A DNA stretch of 46,057 nucleotides, taken from positions 1 through 46,057 of the forward strand of contig QWQH01000090.1 in assembly GCA_003670915.1 (NCBI GenBank). The letters run 5' to 3'. The position numbers and the translations under genes were made by a program. The notes under the pieces are model-generated. The model did no database searches and was not told the origin of the DNA. It was given only the letters and a program-made list of their open reading frames with translations. This DNA comes from Planctomycetota bacterium (lineage in GTDB: Bacteria; Planctomycetota; Planctomycetia; Pirellulales; UBA1268). Each line of letters opens with the position of its first letter. Position 1 is the first letter of the stretch. Below are positions 10,149 through 19,637 of the stretch, piece by piece.

Positions 10149-10652
10149 GTGGTGATTTCAGAACAAGAACAGCTTCATATTCACGTGCGTTGGATGATCC
10201 GCCGAGACATGAACGAAGTGTTGGGCATTGAACAGGCTGCGTTTGAGTATCCATGGTCGGATGACGACTTCACTCGCTGCCTTCGTCAGCGCAACTGCAT
10301 CGGCATGGTGGGAGAAGTGGCCGACTCGGTTGTGGCATTCATGATTTATGAACTCCACCGCACGCGGTTGCACGTACTCAACTTTGCCGTGAGGCGATCG
10401 CATCGACGTCTAGGCATCGGCACGCAGATGCTGGACAAACTCGCCGCAAAGCTGAGCCCCGAACGCCGCAACCGGATTGTGCTGGAGGTGCGAGAGCGAA
10501 ATTTGCCAGCACAGATTTTTTTCCGATCCCTAGGCTACCGCGCGACCTCAGTGCTTAAGGACTTTTATCAAGATACAACTGAAGACGCCTACCTCATGCA
10601 ATATTCGTTGCAGGCAGCCGAAGAGATGGCACCCCGTCGTTTGGCCGGTTAG
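10149..10652 (+). CDS. rimI: GNAT N-acetyltransferase, RimI-type
   Basis: VRWMIRRDMNEVLGIEQAAFEYPWSDDDF and VRRSHRRLGIGTQMLDKL...VLEVRERNLPAQIFFRSLGYRATSVLKDFYQDT are typical of RimI. Confidence 0.85.
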   Translation: MVISEQEQLHIHVRWMIRRDMNEVLGIEQAAFEYPWSDDDFTRCLRQRNCIGMVGEVADSVVAFMIYELHRTRLHVLNFAVRRSHRRLGIGTQMLDKLAAKLSPERRNRIVLEVRERNLPAQIFFRSLGYRATSVLKDFYQDTTEDAYLMQYSLQAAEEMAPRRLAG

Positions 10653-10665
10653 CGAGGTGTTCGGT

Positions 10666-11973
10666 TTATTCTTTGGCCGGTGGCGTTAGATTGCCGGTAG
10701 CTAGAATGGCAGTGATAGCAGCCGTGCGATCAGTCAGCTGAGCATAGGACGCACTAGCTGTGTTGCCGCAGGCAAAGATTGTCACCGCAGGCCGAGTGGA
10801 GGGAATCGTTTGTCCCAAGGTTGGCAGATCCGCGATCGCGGCCCAACCACTACCGTTTGCTTTCGACCACGCTCGGCATTGGCAGAGCAACTGGTCGTGT
10901 AACGCTGCTTGAATAGGAATGTCGTGGCGGGCAAACAGCACGGCCTTGGACCAGTAGCGACCCAATTCCTCTGTTCTTGCCGGCGCTGGCGATGGCTTGT
11001 TGGAGGCTCCTAGCGGTGTCGCCGAAAAGCCACAGGCAAAAAGGTGTTCCTTGGCAATCGAGACTCCGTTGGCTCGTTCGATGATCTCCATGGAGGCCGT
11101 GGGCCGTGGGTTGACTTCGATCACCGTTACATTTCCCTCAGGGTCCACGACAAGATCCACTCCGACTGCGCCGAGCAGACCGAATTCCTGCGACAGCACG
11201 AGCCCCAAGCGAGTGAGCTGGTGATGTGTCGTGGCTTGGATCGAAGCGAGCGGCACGTGGATCGACCCACAGTAGGCGTGCGGGGCTGCGTAGCACCACG
11301 GCTGGCCAACGAGTTGGTGGCTCAATCCAATCATTTGGGCAGATCGTGGCGACAGGATAAACGCAGCCGCCATGGAATCTCCATCGATCCATTTCTGCCA
11401 TAGCGTTGTTGGTGGTGCAGTCGGGAAGCCGCTCCGTGCCGCCTGCCAGTGGTGAGCCAGTGAAGCGGTCCATCGCGCCACCCCTCGGCCCCCGGCGCTG
11501 GCGATCGGCTTTTGCACAAACGAACCATCCGTACGAATACCGACAGGCGTGAAAGATGTTTCGGGAAAGTGCAGCCCAGCCTGTCGTAGTACACGCGCTA
11601 GTGTGGCCGGATCACGCACTCGGCGAACGATGTCGCCAGTGTTCCCTGCCAGCGGCCGGAGGGCGGCGATCTGATCGATCAAATGAGGATAATTTTCAAT
11701 CGCGCCTGTGTAGCACCACGGAGCATCAGGAAACGCCGCGGCGCACTCTGCCAGTCCGGCTGGATAGCCGCCAACATCCTCCCCTATGCGTCGGGCGGCG
11801 ACAGCAGTTGCGAGAAGATCAAGGTCGCAAAAGAGATCTGCGGCGTAGACGTTCCATCCAGCTTGGGTGGCCGAAGAAGACATGGCTCGGACGCTTGCAC
11901 CGAGCACAACGAGCGGCCGCTGTTCGGTGTTCGCCGAAGAAAATCGCGGAGCGGAGAAGTCGTGTAGAGCCAT
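10666..11973 (-). CDS. ATP-grasp domain protein, possibly linked to H4MPT/C1 metabolism
   Basis: ATP-grasp pattern (SFVQKPIASAGGRGVARW ... GAVGVDLVVDPEGNVTVIEVNPRPTASME); divergent from fae. ORF extends to 12114, but ATG at 11973 just precedes the conserved domain. Confidence 0.7.
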   Translation of the reverse strand: MALHDFSAPRFSSANTEQRPLVVLGASVRAMSSSATQAGWNVYAADLFCDLDLLATAVAARRIGEDVGGYPAGLAECAAAFPDAPWCYTGAIENYPHLIDQIAALRPLAGNTGDIVRRVRDPATLARVLRQAGLHFPETSFTPVGIRTDGSFVQKPIASAGGRGVARWTASLAHHWQAARSGFPTAPPTTLWQKWIDGDSMAAAFILSPRSAQMIGLSHQLVGQPWCYAAPHAYCGSIHVPLASIQATTHHQLTRLGLVLSQEFGLLGAVGVDLVVDPEGNVTVIEVNPRPTASMEIIERANGVSIAKEHLFACGFSATPLGASNKPSPAPARTEELGRYWSKAVLFARHDIPIQAALHDQLLCQCRAWSKANGSGWAAIADLPTLGQTIPSTRPAVTIFACGNTASASYAQLTDRTAAITAILATGNLTPPAKE

Positions 11974-12161
11974 GGGGTGCGGTTGTGAGGCGGGCGCAAT
12001 CGCAGTTGAATCACACTGGGGTCGCACCACAGCGTCAGCAGGCTTTTTCCTTGCTGGCTGAAATGGTAGTCTTTCGCCCCGTGCCGTTGATGCATCGGCA
12101 ATGATTTCGGCCAACGGTTGCTCGGGCGGCCTGGCCTTACTTTTTTGAGGAGACAGGGACT

Positions 12162-12659
12162 ATGTCGATGTTTATTGGCGAAGCACTCAGCGGCGATGGC
12201 AATGAAATTGCCCATATCGATCTGTTGATTGGTAGCAAAGATGGCCCAGTTGGTAATGCCTTCGCCAACGCTTTGGCTCGGCAGAGCGAAGGGCATTCAA
12301 ACCTGCTTGCCGTGCTTGCACCGAATCTGGCTGTCAAGCCGGCGACCGTAATGATTACGAAGGTAACGATCAAGGGAGCCAAGCAGGCTGTGCAGATGTT
12401 TGGCCCGGCGCAGGCTGCCGTCGCCAAGGCGGTCGCCGACAGCGTTGCTGCGGGCGTCATTCCGAAGAGCGATGCCGAGAGTCTCGTGATTGTCTGCGGT
12501 GTTTTTATTCATTGGCTTGCTGTCGATGACAAGAAGATCTACGACTTCAATTATCAGGCCACGATGGAGGCCATCGCCAGCGCGATGAAGGGAAAGCCCT
12601 CTGTTGACGAGATGCTCGCAGGCAAAGATAAGGCGGCCCATCCGTTCCGCGGTTTCTAA
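12162..12659 (+). CDS. fae: Formaldehyde-activating enzyme (Fae)
   Basis: MFIGEALSGDGNEIAHIDLLIGSKDGPVGNAFANALARQSEGHSNLLAVLAPNLAVKPATVMITKVTIKGAKQAVQMFGPAQAAVAKAVADSV is the canonical Fae sequence pattern. Confidence 0.97.
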   Translation: MSMFIGEALSGDGNEIAHIDLLIGSKDGPVGNAFANALARQSEGHSNLLAVLAPNLAVKPATVMITKVTIKGAKQAVQMFGPAQAAVAKAVADSVAAGVIPKSDAESLVIVCGVFIHWLAVDDKKIYDFNYQATMEAIASAMKGKPSVDEMLAGKDKAAHPFRGF

Positions 12660-12672
12660 GGCAGGTACACAG

Positions 12673-12726
12673 GAGGGCCGTGGCCTTGGAACTCATTTGT
12701 AGTTCGAAGGTGCGGCCCTCTTTTTT
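12673..12726 (+). terminator. Intrinsic terminator downstream of fae
   Basis: gagggccg ... cggccctc perfect 8-bp outer stem with inner pairing (aact/agtt), followed directly by TTTTTT. Confidence 0.85.
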
Positions 12727-12776
12727 CGCCATCGCCTCCAACGTATTTGTTTGGAGGTGTTCACTGGGAGGCATTC

Positions 12777-13673
12777 ATGCCCGTCCAACGCATCTTGATT
12801 CAACTCGATTGCGATCCTCAGGCCAGTTCGTTTGATGCGATTGTAGCGATCGACGCAGGTGCTGAGATGCTCCTGCAGCATGGTGGCGTGACTCCCGACT
12901 CAGCCGTGCCGCTCGTGCACGGCGCGATGTTCACGCGGGGAGGTAGTGATTTGGCGGCAACCGCCATCTTTATTGGTGGGTCGGATATGCAGATTGCCGA
13001 GGCTGTCTACGACCGGGTTCGAGCCACGTTCTTCGGGCCGGTGCGAGTGAGTGTGATGCTCGATCCCGCTGGTGCCAACACGACGGCAAGCGCGGCGGTG
13101 GTGGCTGCTGCACGGCATCTGCCGCTGGGTGATCGAGCGTCAGCAATCGGTTGCCGGGCACTTGTGCTTGGCGCAACTGGCCCCGTGGGGCAGCGAGTAG
13201 CAAGGCTCTTAGCTGGCAAGGGAGTGGCTGTTGGTGTGGCATCGCGGTCGCTCGAACGAGCCAAGGCAGTGTGCGAGAGAATCGGGGCGGCGGTGCCTGA
13301 AGCGAGGCTGGAAGCCGTTGCAACAGTCGACGTGTCATTAGCAGGGAGTGCCTTCGGAACGGCGATTGAAAAAGCCGATCTGATTGTGTCGGCCGGTGCT
13401 GCTGGCACAGTGATGCTCGATACCGCGGGGCGATTGCTCGCCAGTCGCGCCAGGGTGCTCATCGATTTAAACGCAGTGCCCCCAGCGGGTGTGGATGGGA
13501 TTATGTCTGCAGATAAGTCGCGGCAAAGTGGAGTCGCACTTGTCTACGGGGCTTTGGGCATCGGCAGCATAAAAATGAAAATTCATCGTACTGCAGTTTC
13601 AAGGCTATTCGAATCGAATAGCCTCTGTTTAGACGCCGAGGCCTTGCTTGCGGTTGGCGAAACGTTGGCCTGA
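12777..13673 (+). CDS. NAD(P)-dependent methylene-tetrahydromethanopterin dehydrogenase (MtdB/MtdC type)
   Basis: Rossmann motif RALVLGATGPVGQRVARLLAGKGVAVGVASRSLERA; VLIDLNAVPPAGVDGI...ALGIGSIKMKIHRTAVSRLFESN; directly downstream of fae; ATG at 12777 preceded by gggagg. Confidence 0.88.
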   Translation: MPVQRILIQLDCDPQASSFDAIVAIDAGAEMLLQHGGVTPDSAVPLVHGAMFTRGGSDLAATAIFIGGSDMQIAEAVYDRVRATFFGPVRVSVMLDPAGANTTASAAVVAAARHLPLGDRASAIGCRALVLGATGPVGQRVARLLAGKGVAVGVASRSLERAKAVCERIGAAVPEARLEAVATVDVSLAGSAFGTAIEKADLIVSAGAAGTVMLDTAGRLLASRARVLIDLNAVPPAGVDGIMSADKSRQSGVALVYGALGIGSIKMKIHRTAVSRLFESNSLCLDAEALLAVGETLA

Positions 13674-13686
13674 ATGCGTGCTGCGA

Positions 13687-14082
13687 TTATTTTGTGCCAA
13701 GAATCAGCACAAGAGCCACGAGAATAGCCAGGCCCACGAGCAGCATGATGAAATTGCGGCGTGCGCGACGCGTAGCTTTTTCCTCCGGAGTCAGCCGATG
13801 CAATCGGATTATCTGCGCACCGTTGTCGATGCATTTTATCGGCTCTGGAAACTCAAGCTCGCCCCGTGGTTCTGAAACGGCGGGAGCGGGTTGCGGTGAC
13901 TCAAGAGCATTGGCGGCCGTGGGTGGCACGAGAAACACCATCGTACAGAGCGGACACTCAGCGGTGTGTCCCGAGAGATCAACGTCCACTGCCAGCGCGG
14001 TATGGCACGATGGGCACGCGACGGCCATGAGCGGTAGGAGTGGCTCCACGGACAACAACTCTGGCGGCAGCTGAAACATCAT
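13687..14082 (-). CDS. Small zinc-ribbon protein with C-terminal transmembrane segment
   Basis: CPSCHTALAVDVDLSGHTAECPLC (CxxC...CxxC) and C-terminal RRNFIMLLVGLAILVALVLILGTK; ATG at 14082 avoids overlap with hflX. Confidence 0.6.
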   Translation of the reverse strand: MMFQLPPELLSVEPLLPLMAVACPSCHTALAVDVDLSGHTAECPLCTMVFLVPPTAANALESPQPAPAVSEPRGELEFPEPIKCIDNGAQIIRLHRLTPEEKATRRARRNFIMLLVGLAILVALVLILGTK

Positions 14083-14092
14083 GAATAAAATG

Positions 14093-15427
14093 TCATGAAA
14101 CAGATGGGTGCACAGGAGATCGTTCAGACGGGGAGCGTTCGGACGGCGACACATGCATCCGCACGACCGCCTCGGCGGGGGCGATGCGGCCTAGCATTGC
14201 GGCAGGCAGGCGGCAGTGAATCGTGACTCGTTCGTTGGCGAAGTGGCGGGAGAGCACTTCGCCATGGGCCCCGATCCAGGCAAGGAGCCGGCCATTTCCA
14301 GGCTCGGTTTCGATATCGACATCTCGAAAACCAGCACTGAGGCAGTCTCCCACGGCTCGCACGAAGTCCGTCATGCATTCCCCTGTTCTGGCGGAGAGAG
14401 GTACCGCATTCGCATAGCGGTCGAGCAGCATGCCTCGTGCAACGCGATCTCCGACGGCGTCAATTTTATTGAGCACAAGCAGCGTGTTTTTCTCGTTCAC
14501 ATTGAGTTCGGCGAGCACGGCCCGCACCGCGGTGATTTGCGAATCCACCAGAGGACTCGAAGCGTCTGCAATGTGCAGCAAGAGATCAGCCTGACGCGCC
14601 TCCTCCAGTGTTGCGGTGAAGCTAGCGATCAGCCTGTGCGGGAGGTCCCGGATAAATCCTACCGTGTCGCTCAGGAGAACCGAACCCCAGCCAGGCAGTC
14701 GCCATCGCCGAGTTCGGGTGTCAAGGGTTGCAAAGAGTTTGTCTTCGGCCAGTTCGTCGGAGCCGGTGAGCATGTTGAGGAGCGTGCTTTTACCGGCATT
14801 GGTATAGCCGACGAGCGACACGGTCAGAGAGTTGTGCCGTGCGGCCACCTGCCGCCCCTTGCGTCCGTGGATCTCTCGGAGTTCCTGTTTGAGGTCGTGA
14901 ATCCGTTTTTCAACAAGGCGCTTGTCGACTTCGAGCTGTTTTTCGCCAGGGCCGCGCATCCCGATGCCCATCTTGAGTCTGGAAAGATGCGTCCACAAAC
15001 GCTTCAGTCGGGGCAGCGAATATTCTAACTGCGCCAGTTCGACTGCCAGGCGCGATTCATAGGTGCGGGCTCGGGCGGCAAAGATGTCAAGGATCACCTC
15101 AGAGCGGTCGAGCACTTTCGTTTTGAGCTCGCGTTCAAGATTTCTGGTTTGCGCGGCAGACAGATCGTTGTCGAATAGAACGACATCAGCGTCGTGCCTT
15201 GCAACGAGTCCGGCTAATTCTACAACCTTTCCCTTGCCAAGATATGTGGTCTGATCGGGCCGCGCCCGACGCTGCGTGAGTTCGGCGACCACGCTGGCGC
15301 CGGCTGTCGAAGCCAGGCCTGCCAGTTCGTCCAGTGGATGGTCTGGATCGGCTGGTGTATCGAGTAATACTCCGACGAGCACGGCCCGTTCGCTCTCCAC
15401 GCTGTTGGTGCGAGTGCGATTGTTCAC
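14093..15427 (-). CDS. hflX: GTPase HflX
   Basis: TYLGKGKVVELAGL, GMRGPGEKQLEVDKRLVEKRI, GYTNAGKSTLLNMLTGSD, DTVGFIRDLPHRLIASFTATLEEA; GTG start at 15427 overlaps the rsgA stop codon. Confidence 0.95.
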   Translation of the reverse strand: MNNRTRTNSVESERAVLVGVLLDTPADPDHPLDELAGLASTAGASVVAELTQRRARPDQTTYLGKGKVVELAGLVARHDADVVLFDNDLSAAQTRNLERELKTKVLDRSEVILDIFAARARTYESRLAVELAQLEYSLPRLKRLWTHLSRLKMGIGMRGPGEKQLEVDKRLVEKRIHDLKQELREIHGRKGRQVAARHNSLTVSLVGYTNAGKSTLLNMLTGSDELAEDKLFATLDTRTRRWRLPGWGSVLLSDTVGFIRDLPHRLIASFTATLEEARQADLLLHIADASSPLVDSQITAVRAVLAELNVNEKNTLLVLNKIDAVGDRVARGMLLDRYANAVPLSARTGECMTDFVRAVGDCLSAGFRDVDIETEPGNGRLLAWIGAHGEVLSRHFANERVTIHCRLPAAMLGRIAPAEAVVRMHVSPSERSPSERSPVHPSVS

Positions 15428-16593
15428 TCCTCGGACTCCTCTTCGTCGTGTTCGGCCTGCGATGCAAGATGGCAGCAACTCTGCCACCGCCGTGTGTCGA
15501 GGAGGCCGTCGGCAACGGCATGCTTGACGGCGCAGTCGGCCTCGTGAGTGTGGGTGCAGTCTGGAAATCGGCAGAAGTTGGCGATCGGCCGCAAGTCGCG
15601 AAACGCTGCAGGAACCTCGGCCGGCACAAGTTCCCACAGTTGGAACTGCCGCACGCCTGGCGTATCAACGAAGAATCCGCCGCGGCCATGCGGGATCAAT
15701 CGGGCCGTAGTGGTGGTGTGGCGGCCCTTATCGTTGTCTCGGCTGACATCGGCCACGGGCAGCGTCAGTTGCGGCTCGAGCGCGTTGAGGATCGACGATT
15801 TCCCAACGCCGCTTTGTCCCACAATTGCGGTGATGCGGCCTGCGATCAGCCGCTCCAGCCGAGCCATTCCGCAGCCTGTAACCGTCGAACAGAGCACAAC
15901 GGGATAGCCCATGCGTGCGTAGACGCCTGCCAGCGGCACGAGGCTGGCAGGATCGACTAAGTCGATTTTATTCAAGCAGATGATCGGGCGAATGCCGCTC
16001 GACTCTGCGGCCACAATAAACCGATCGATCAGAGCGGGTTTCAGGTGTGGCAGCGAGGCACTGCCAACGATCAACGCCTGATCCACGTTGGCAACAATGA
16101 CGTGCCGTCTGCGGCGGCTGGTACGGCAGAGGGAATTGCGACGCGGTTCGATTGATTGGATCGTGGCGTCGCTCCCGCTGCCGCCAGCAGCCTGATCGCC
16201 TCGGCCCAGCACGGCCACCCAATCGCCCGCTGCTACTGGGTGCCGCTGGTCGGTGGAAAGCGTACGGAGAAGGCGGCGAGTGGTGCATCGCACCACTGTG
16301 CCATCGGTGCCCCGGACAAAACTCTCGAGGCCGTAGACCAGCAGTACCTGCCCTCGCCATGTTTCTGCCGTGAATGGCTGAAACCCGAAGCCGTCGGTGC
16401 GTTCGGCCGATGGCTGTTGGAGGATAACCGTGCGTTTGCGGGTGAGATCTCCCTTCCCGGAGATTCTTTCCGAAGCGGCCATATCGGCCGTTGACTCTGG
16501 AAAGGCATCAATCGAACGGGTGAGATTACCGCTGCGGCAGCGCGATGAACGATTCTTCCGCAGGTCAACGCGAAACTTGCGGGGTTTTGGCAT
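15424..16593 (-). CDS. rsgA: Ribosome small-subunit-dependent GTPase RsgA (circularly permuted GTPase)
   Basis: ICLNKIDLV, AIVGQSGVGKSSILNAL, KGRHTTTTARL, VDTPGVRQFQLW, C-terminal zinc motif FCRFPDCTHTHEADCAVKHAV; N-terminus may be shorter (e.g. ATG at 16482). Confidence 0.94.
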   Translation of the reverse strand: MPKPRKFRVDLRKNRSSRCRSGNLTRSIDAFPESTADMAASERISGKGDLTRKRTVILQQPSAERTDGFGFQPFTAETWRGQVLLVYGLESFVRGTDGTVVRCTTRRLLRTLSTDQRHPVAAGDWVAVLGRGDQAAGGSGSDATIQSIEPRRNSLCRTSRRRRHVIVANVDQALIVGSASLPHLKPALIDRFIVAAESSGIRPIICLNKIDLVDPASLVPLAGVYARMGYPVVLCSTVTGCGMARLERLIAGRITAIVGQSGVGKSSILNALEPQLTLPVADVSRDNDKGRHTTTTARLIPHGRGGFFVDTPGVRQFQLWELVPAEVPAAFRDLRPIANFCRFPDCTHTHEADCAVKHAVADGLLDTRRWQSCCHLASQAEHDEEESEE

Positions 16594-16718
16594 GCTGCAA
16601 GTCTAGCTGTCCGTAGAAAAAATCGTCCACGACTTTTTTCCACTTGGTCGAGGGTCGCCGCCGTGTGGCGGCAGACTGGGTCCACAGTCTGTTCGCATTG
16701 CGACGGCCAGTGTGCAGC

Positions 16719-17147
16719 CTACTTGCGTTTTCGGCTCGAAACAGCTGTGGTTTCTGTGGACCGGGCGGATTCGAGCCCGGCTGTCTCGAGCAATGATCGG
16801 CTAAACAGGTCTTTTGCGACTGTTTTTTCTTCCGGTTGGGCCGTAGCTCCTAGCCGGGCAGGTTCGTAGCAAACTTCGTATTCGTGCTTTGCGAGGGAGA
16901 GCGTATCGCCTGGCTCCAACCGTTGCTCGCTCACCCGACTCCCATTTACTTTCGTGCCATTGCTGCTGCCCAGATCTTTCACATGCCAGTAGCCATCGAC
17001 CAGCGAGAGTTCACAATGGCTGCCCGATACATTTGGGAACCGCAGCACAATATCGGATTCCTCCCGTCGGCCAACGGTCAATGGAGTCCTGAGCAGTGGG
17101 ATGGGATCGCCGCCACCGATCGGTTGCAATTCACCGTAGGGAGTCAT
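16719..17147 (-). CDS. FHA domain protein
   Basis: LTVGRREESDIVLRFPNVSGSHCELSLVDGYWHVKDLGSSNGTKVNGSRV is a textbook FHA domain. Confidence 0.9.
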   Translation of the reverse strand: MTPYGELQPIGGGDPIPLLRTPLTVGRREESDIVLRFPNVSGSHCELSLVDGYWHVKDLGSSNGTKVNGSRVSEQRLEPGDTLSLAKHEYEVCYEPARLGATAQPEEKTVAKDLFSRSLLETAGLESARSTETTAVSSRKRK

Positions 17148-17385
17148 AATGGATGTCCTCGCCGTCAAATGCCAGAGGTCGCATCAAATCCTAATACAAG
17201 AAGCGTAGTGGGTCATTGGCACGCGGTCAATGTTTTTATAACGGAGTGCATTCACCATTTTTTTCGTGTATACAGATCGAGGTGTACACGGCGACGCAGA
17301 CGCATCTGGGTAAATTTGTGCAGTGAATTTAAAAAGATCGTTTCAGATAGCGTGCAACAAAAAATGTAGGTTCAGAAAAATTGAG

Positions 17386-17832
17386 GGACTGGAGTGGGCC
17401 GGATGATCGCTGGCCGGAGAATATGTCGAGGTGCTTTCGAGCGCAGCGGCTTTTTTTGGCGGGAGGAAAGTCCGGGCTCCGTAGGGTTCAGTGGTGGGTA
17501 ACGCCCACCGGCCGCAAGGTCAGGGAAAGTGCCACAGAAAGCAAACCGCCTGCGGGGTCATTCCCGTCGGTAAGGGTGAAACGGTGAGGTAAGAGCTCAC
17601 CAGCAGGCCGGGCGACCGGTCTGGCTCGGTAAACCCCACTGGGAGTAAGGCCAAGCAGGAAGAAGTTCGGCCCTTCGGTCCGACGCGAAACGGCCCGTTT
17701 CGCACCCACTTCCGGGTCGGCTGCTGGAGGCGTCGGGTAACCGGCGTCCTAGAGAAATGGTCATCGCTTTGCGTGCTGTTCAAAGACGCAAAGCACAGAA
17801 CCCGGCTTACAGGCCCGCTCCAGTCCTTTTTT
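17386..17832 (+). ncRNA. rnpB: RNase P RNA, bacterial type A
   Basis: Conserved gcgggaggaaagtccgggctcc, gtaagagctcaccagc, ctagagaaatggtcatc and acagaacccggcttacaggcc; P1 helix ggactggagtgggcc / ggcccgctccagtcc (15 bp, one G-U); ends in TTTTTT. Confidence 0.96.
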
Positions 17833-17885
17833 CAATTTTACAATGACGAGGCAGTCGCGGAGCCTGGCTGGGGGCCCGCATCCGC

Positions 17886-18506
17886 CTAACTCCCTTTTTT
17901 CGATCCCTTTTTAGATGTGTTCGTGGCGCCCATCGATGGATCGGCGGCAGATTCATCGTCTGCAGAATCGGCTCCTCCAAGGCGACTGCTGCGAATAGAT
18001 TCCAAGTCGACTCGGCCTTCCGCGTCGAGAAGTTTGAGGAGCTTTGAAATGCAGAGGGTGTTGATGCTGACCCGCATATCTCCTGCCTCGGCCTTGAGTG
18101 TTTCGTGGAGCACGCGAGGCATCCGAACCGTCACCACCCGCAGCGCGCTGCGATCGGTGGTGCGGTCTGGCTCCGCGGGCTGGCGGCTGCGCAGGTCGTC
18201 GAGCATTTCCCGTATCCGGGCGTATTGAGGCGAACATTCAAAGCGGATCAGGCTGGCAGGGTCGTCGAACGTCCGCCGAACGATTCCGTCCACCCCCAGA
18301 ACCTCTCGGAAAAAGACGATCCATTCGAGGCTGTTCATGCGATACAACCGTTCGGCCACCTGCAGGACTGCCGTTGCGGCATGGTCGGCCGTGCCAGATC
18401 GGCCTGCGCGGGTCTTTTCGGCCGAGATGGGGCCTTCACTGGCCCTGATTGTTGCGTTCGTCCTTGTTGTTGCCATCAAAATCGCCTTCCCTGAGATTGA
18501 GTTCAT
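17886..18506 (-). CDS. Ribbon-helix-helix (HicB/Arc-like) DNA-binding domain protein
   Basis: LRVVTVRMPRVLHETLKAEAGDMRVSINTLCISKLLKLLD resembles RHH/HicB-type domains; Lys/Ser-rich C-terminus. Confidence 0.6.
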   Translation of the reverse strand: MNSISGKAILMATTRTNATIRASEGPISAEKTRAGRSGTADHAATAVLQVAERLYRMNSLEWIVFFREVLGVDGIVRRTFDDPASLIRFECSPQYARIREMLDDLRSRQPAEPDRTTDRSALRVVTVRMPRVLHETLKAEAGDMRVSINTLCISKLLKLLDAEGRVDLESIRSSRLGGADSADDESAADPSMGATNTSKKGSKKGS

Positions 18507-18734
18507 GCGTCGGTCACAATGGCGGAAACGCGACTCGGTCTCTCGCTCATCCGGATGCTGTCAGTGCTGTCAAGCAATCGCGGGAAGTGCTTGCGAAACA
18601 AGGACTTACGTCCACCTAGCTAACGCAGACTTATTTTCAGGCAGCGATGCCTATTTGTAGGGCATTCATGCGGCTGCGCAGAAAGCAGGCAGCTCGCTTG
18701 AGTCGCATATCCCAACTGTCCTGCTTGGGACGGC

Positions 18735-19637
18735 CTAGAAAACCAATTTTTCAGGATTGAGCGGGCGTTCGAGGTGCTCTGCAACCGCTGCGGCAATATC
18801 GGTGCCCGTGGCCCGCTCTAAGCCCCGCCACCCAGGCACGGCGTTGATCTCAATGACGAGGAGTCGGCCGTCGTTGGCTGGCAGCAGATCCACGCCGGCA
18901 ATTTCTGTTTCTAAAAGCGTGGCCGAGCGACGAGCCAGATCGACCCAAGACTGTGGGGCCTCAAAGGGCTCTGGTCGACCACCTAGGGCCACGTTGGTGC
19001 GCCAGTCTCGGGCCGACACGCGACGCATGGAAAACACCCGTTTCCCGACGAGTAGGATCCGTACGTCCCAGCCCGCATGCGGCACGAATTCCTGAAAGTA
19101 AGCCACGCTGCCGCACGCGGTGGCCGCCTCGATAAAAGGCTCCAGCGATTCGCGGGTGGAGAGCCGTTGAATGCCTCGTCCGCACGACCCAAAGAGCGGC
19201 TTGACAACCGCATCGCAGCCCAGCGACTGCCAAGCCTGCTGGATGGTCGCAGGGTTTTGGGCCACAATCGTGTGCGGCACCGATACGCCACCGGCGGCAA
19301 GTTTTGCCAACGACAGGTATTTATCGATGGCCAATTCGAGGGATCGCGGACTGTTGATAATCCGCTGGCCACTCGCAGCCAATCGCCCCAGCACATCCAT
19401 TCGGAAGATCACGTCCTCCAGTCCCCCTTGCGGCATCCCTCGCACCACAACGATGTCGGCCTGATCGATGGCCAGGGGTAGAAACTGCTCGGCTGACGCC
19501 GCTGTACCCGCGACCACGGCTATCAATTCGTGCCACCTTACAACGGTTGCTTCGTGGCCGCGGGCTTGGATCGCAGCCACGAGGCGGCCCACGTGCCAGC
19601 CAGTTGGTTCGCCCACAATCGCTACTCGCATCGGCAT
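18735..19637 (-). CDS. RimK-like ATP-grasp ligase, H4MPT-cluster associated
   Basis: RVAIVGEPTGWHVGRLVAAIQARGHEATVV...INSPRSLELAIDKYLSLAKLAAGGVSVPHTIV...VVKPLFGSCGRGIQRL...AGVDLLPANDGRLLVIEINAVPGWRGLERATG; stop/start overlap with mch. Confidence 0.85.
   Translation of the reverse strand: MPMRVAIVGEPTGWHVGRLVAAIQARGHEATVVRWHELIAVVAGTAASAEQFLPLAIDQADIVVVRGMPQGGLEDVIFRMDVLGRLAASGQRIINSPRSLELAIDKYLSLAKLAAGGVSVPHTIVAQNPATIQQAWQSLGCDAVVKPLFGSCGRGIQRLSTRESLEPFIEAATACGSVAYFQEFVPHAGWDVRILLVGKRVFSMRRVSARDWRTNVALGGRPEPFEAPQSWVDLARRSATLLETEIAGVDLLPANDGRLLVIEINAVPGWRGLERATGTDIAAAVAEHLERPLNPEKLVF

Noticed and set aside
14216-15028. 270 aa plus-strand ORF
   Set aside because: Lies entirely antisense to hflX, which has clear GTPase motifs.
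16672-16691. Hairpin cagactg-ggtcca-cagtctg downstream of the FHA gene
   Set aside because: Probably just a transcription stop or structure after the FHA gene; no clear T tract immediately after it, so not listed as a terminator.
17381-17783. Short ORFs on both strands at about 17.4-17.8 kb
   Set aside because: They overlap the RNase P RNA gene and show no protein family pattern.
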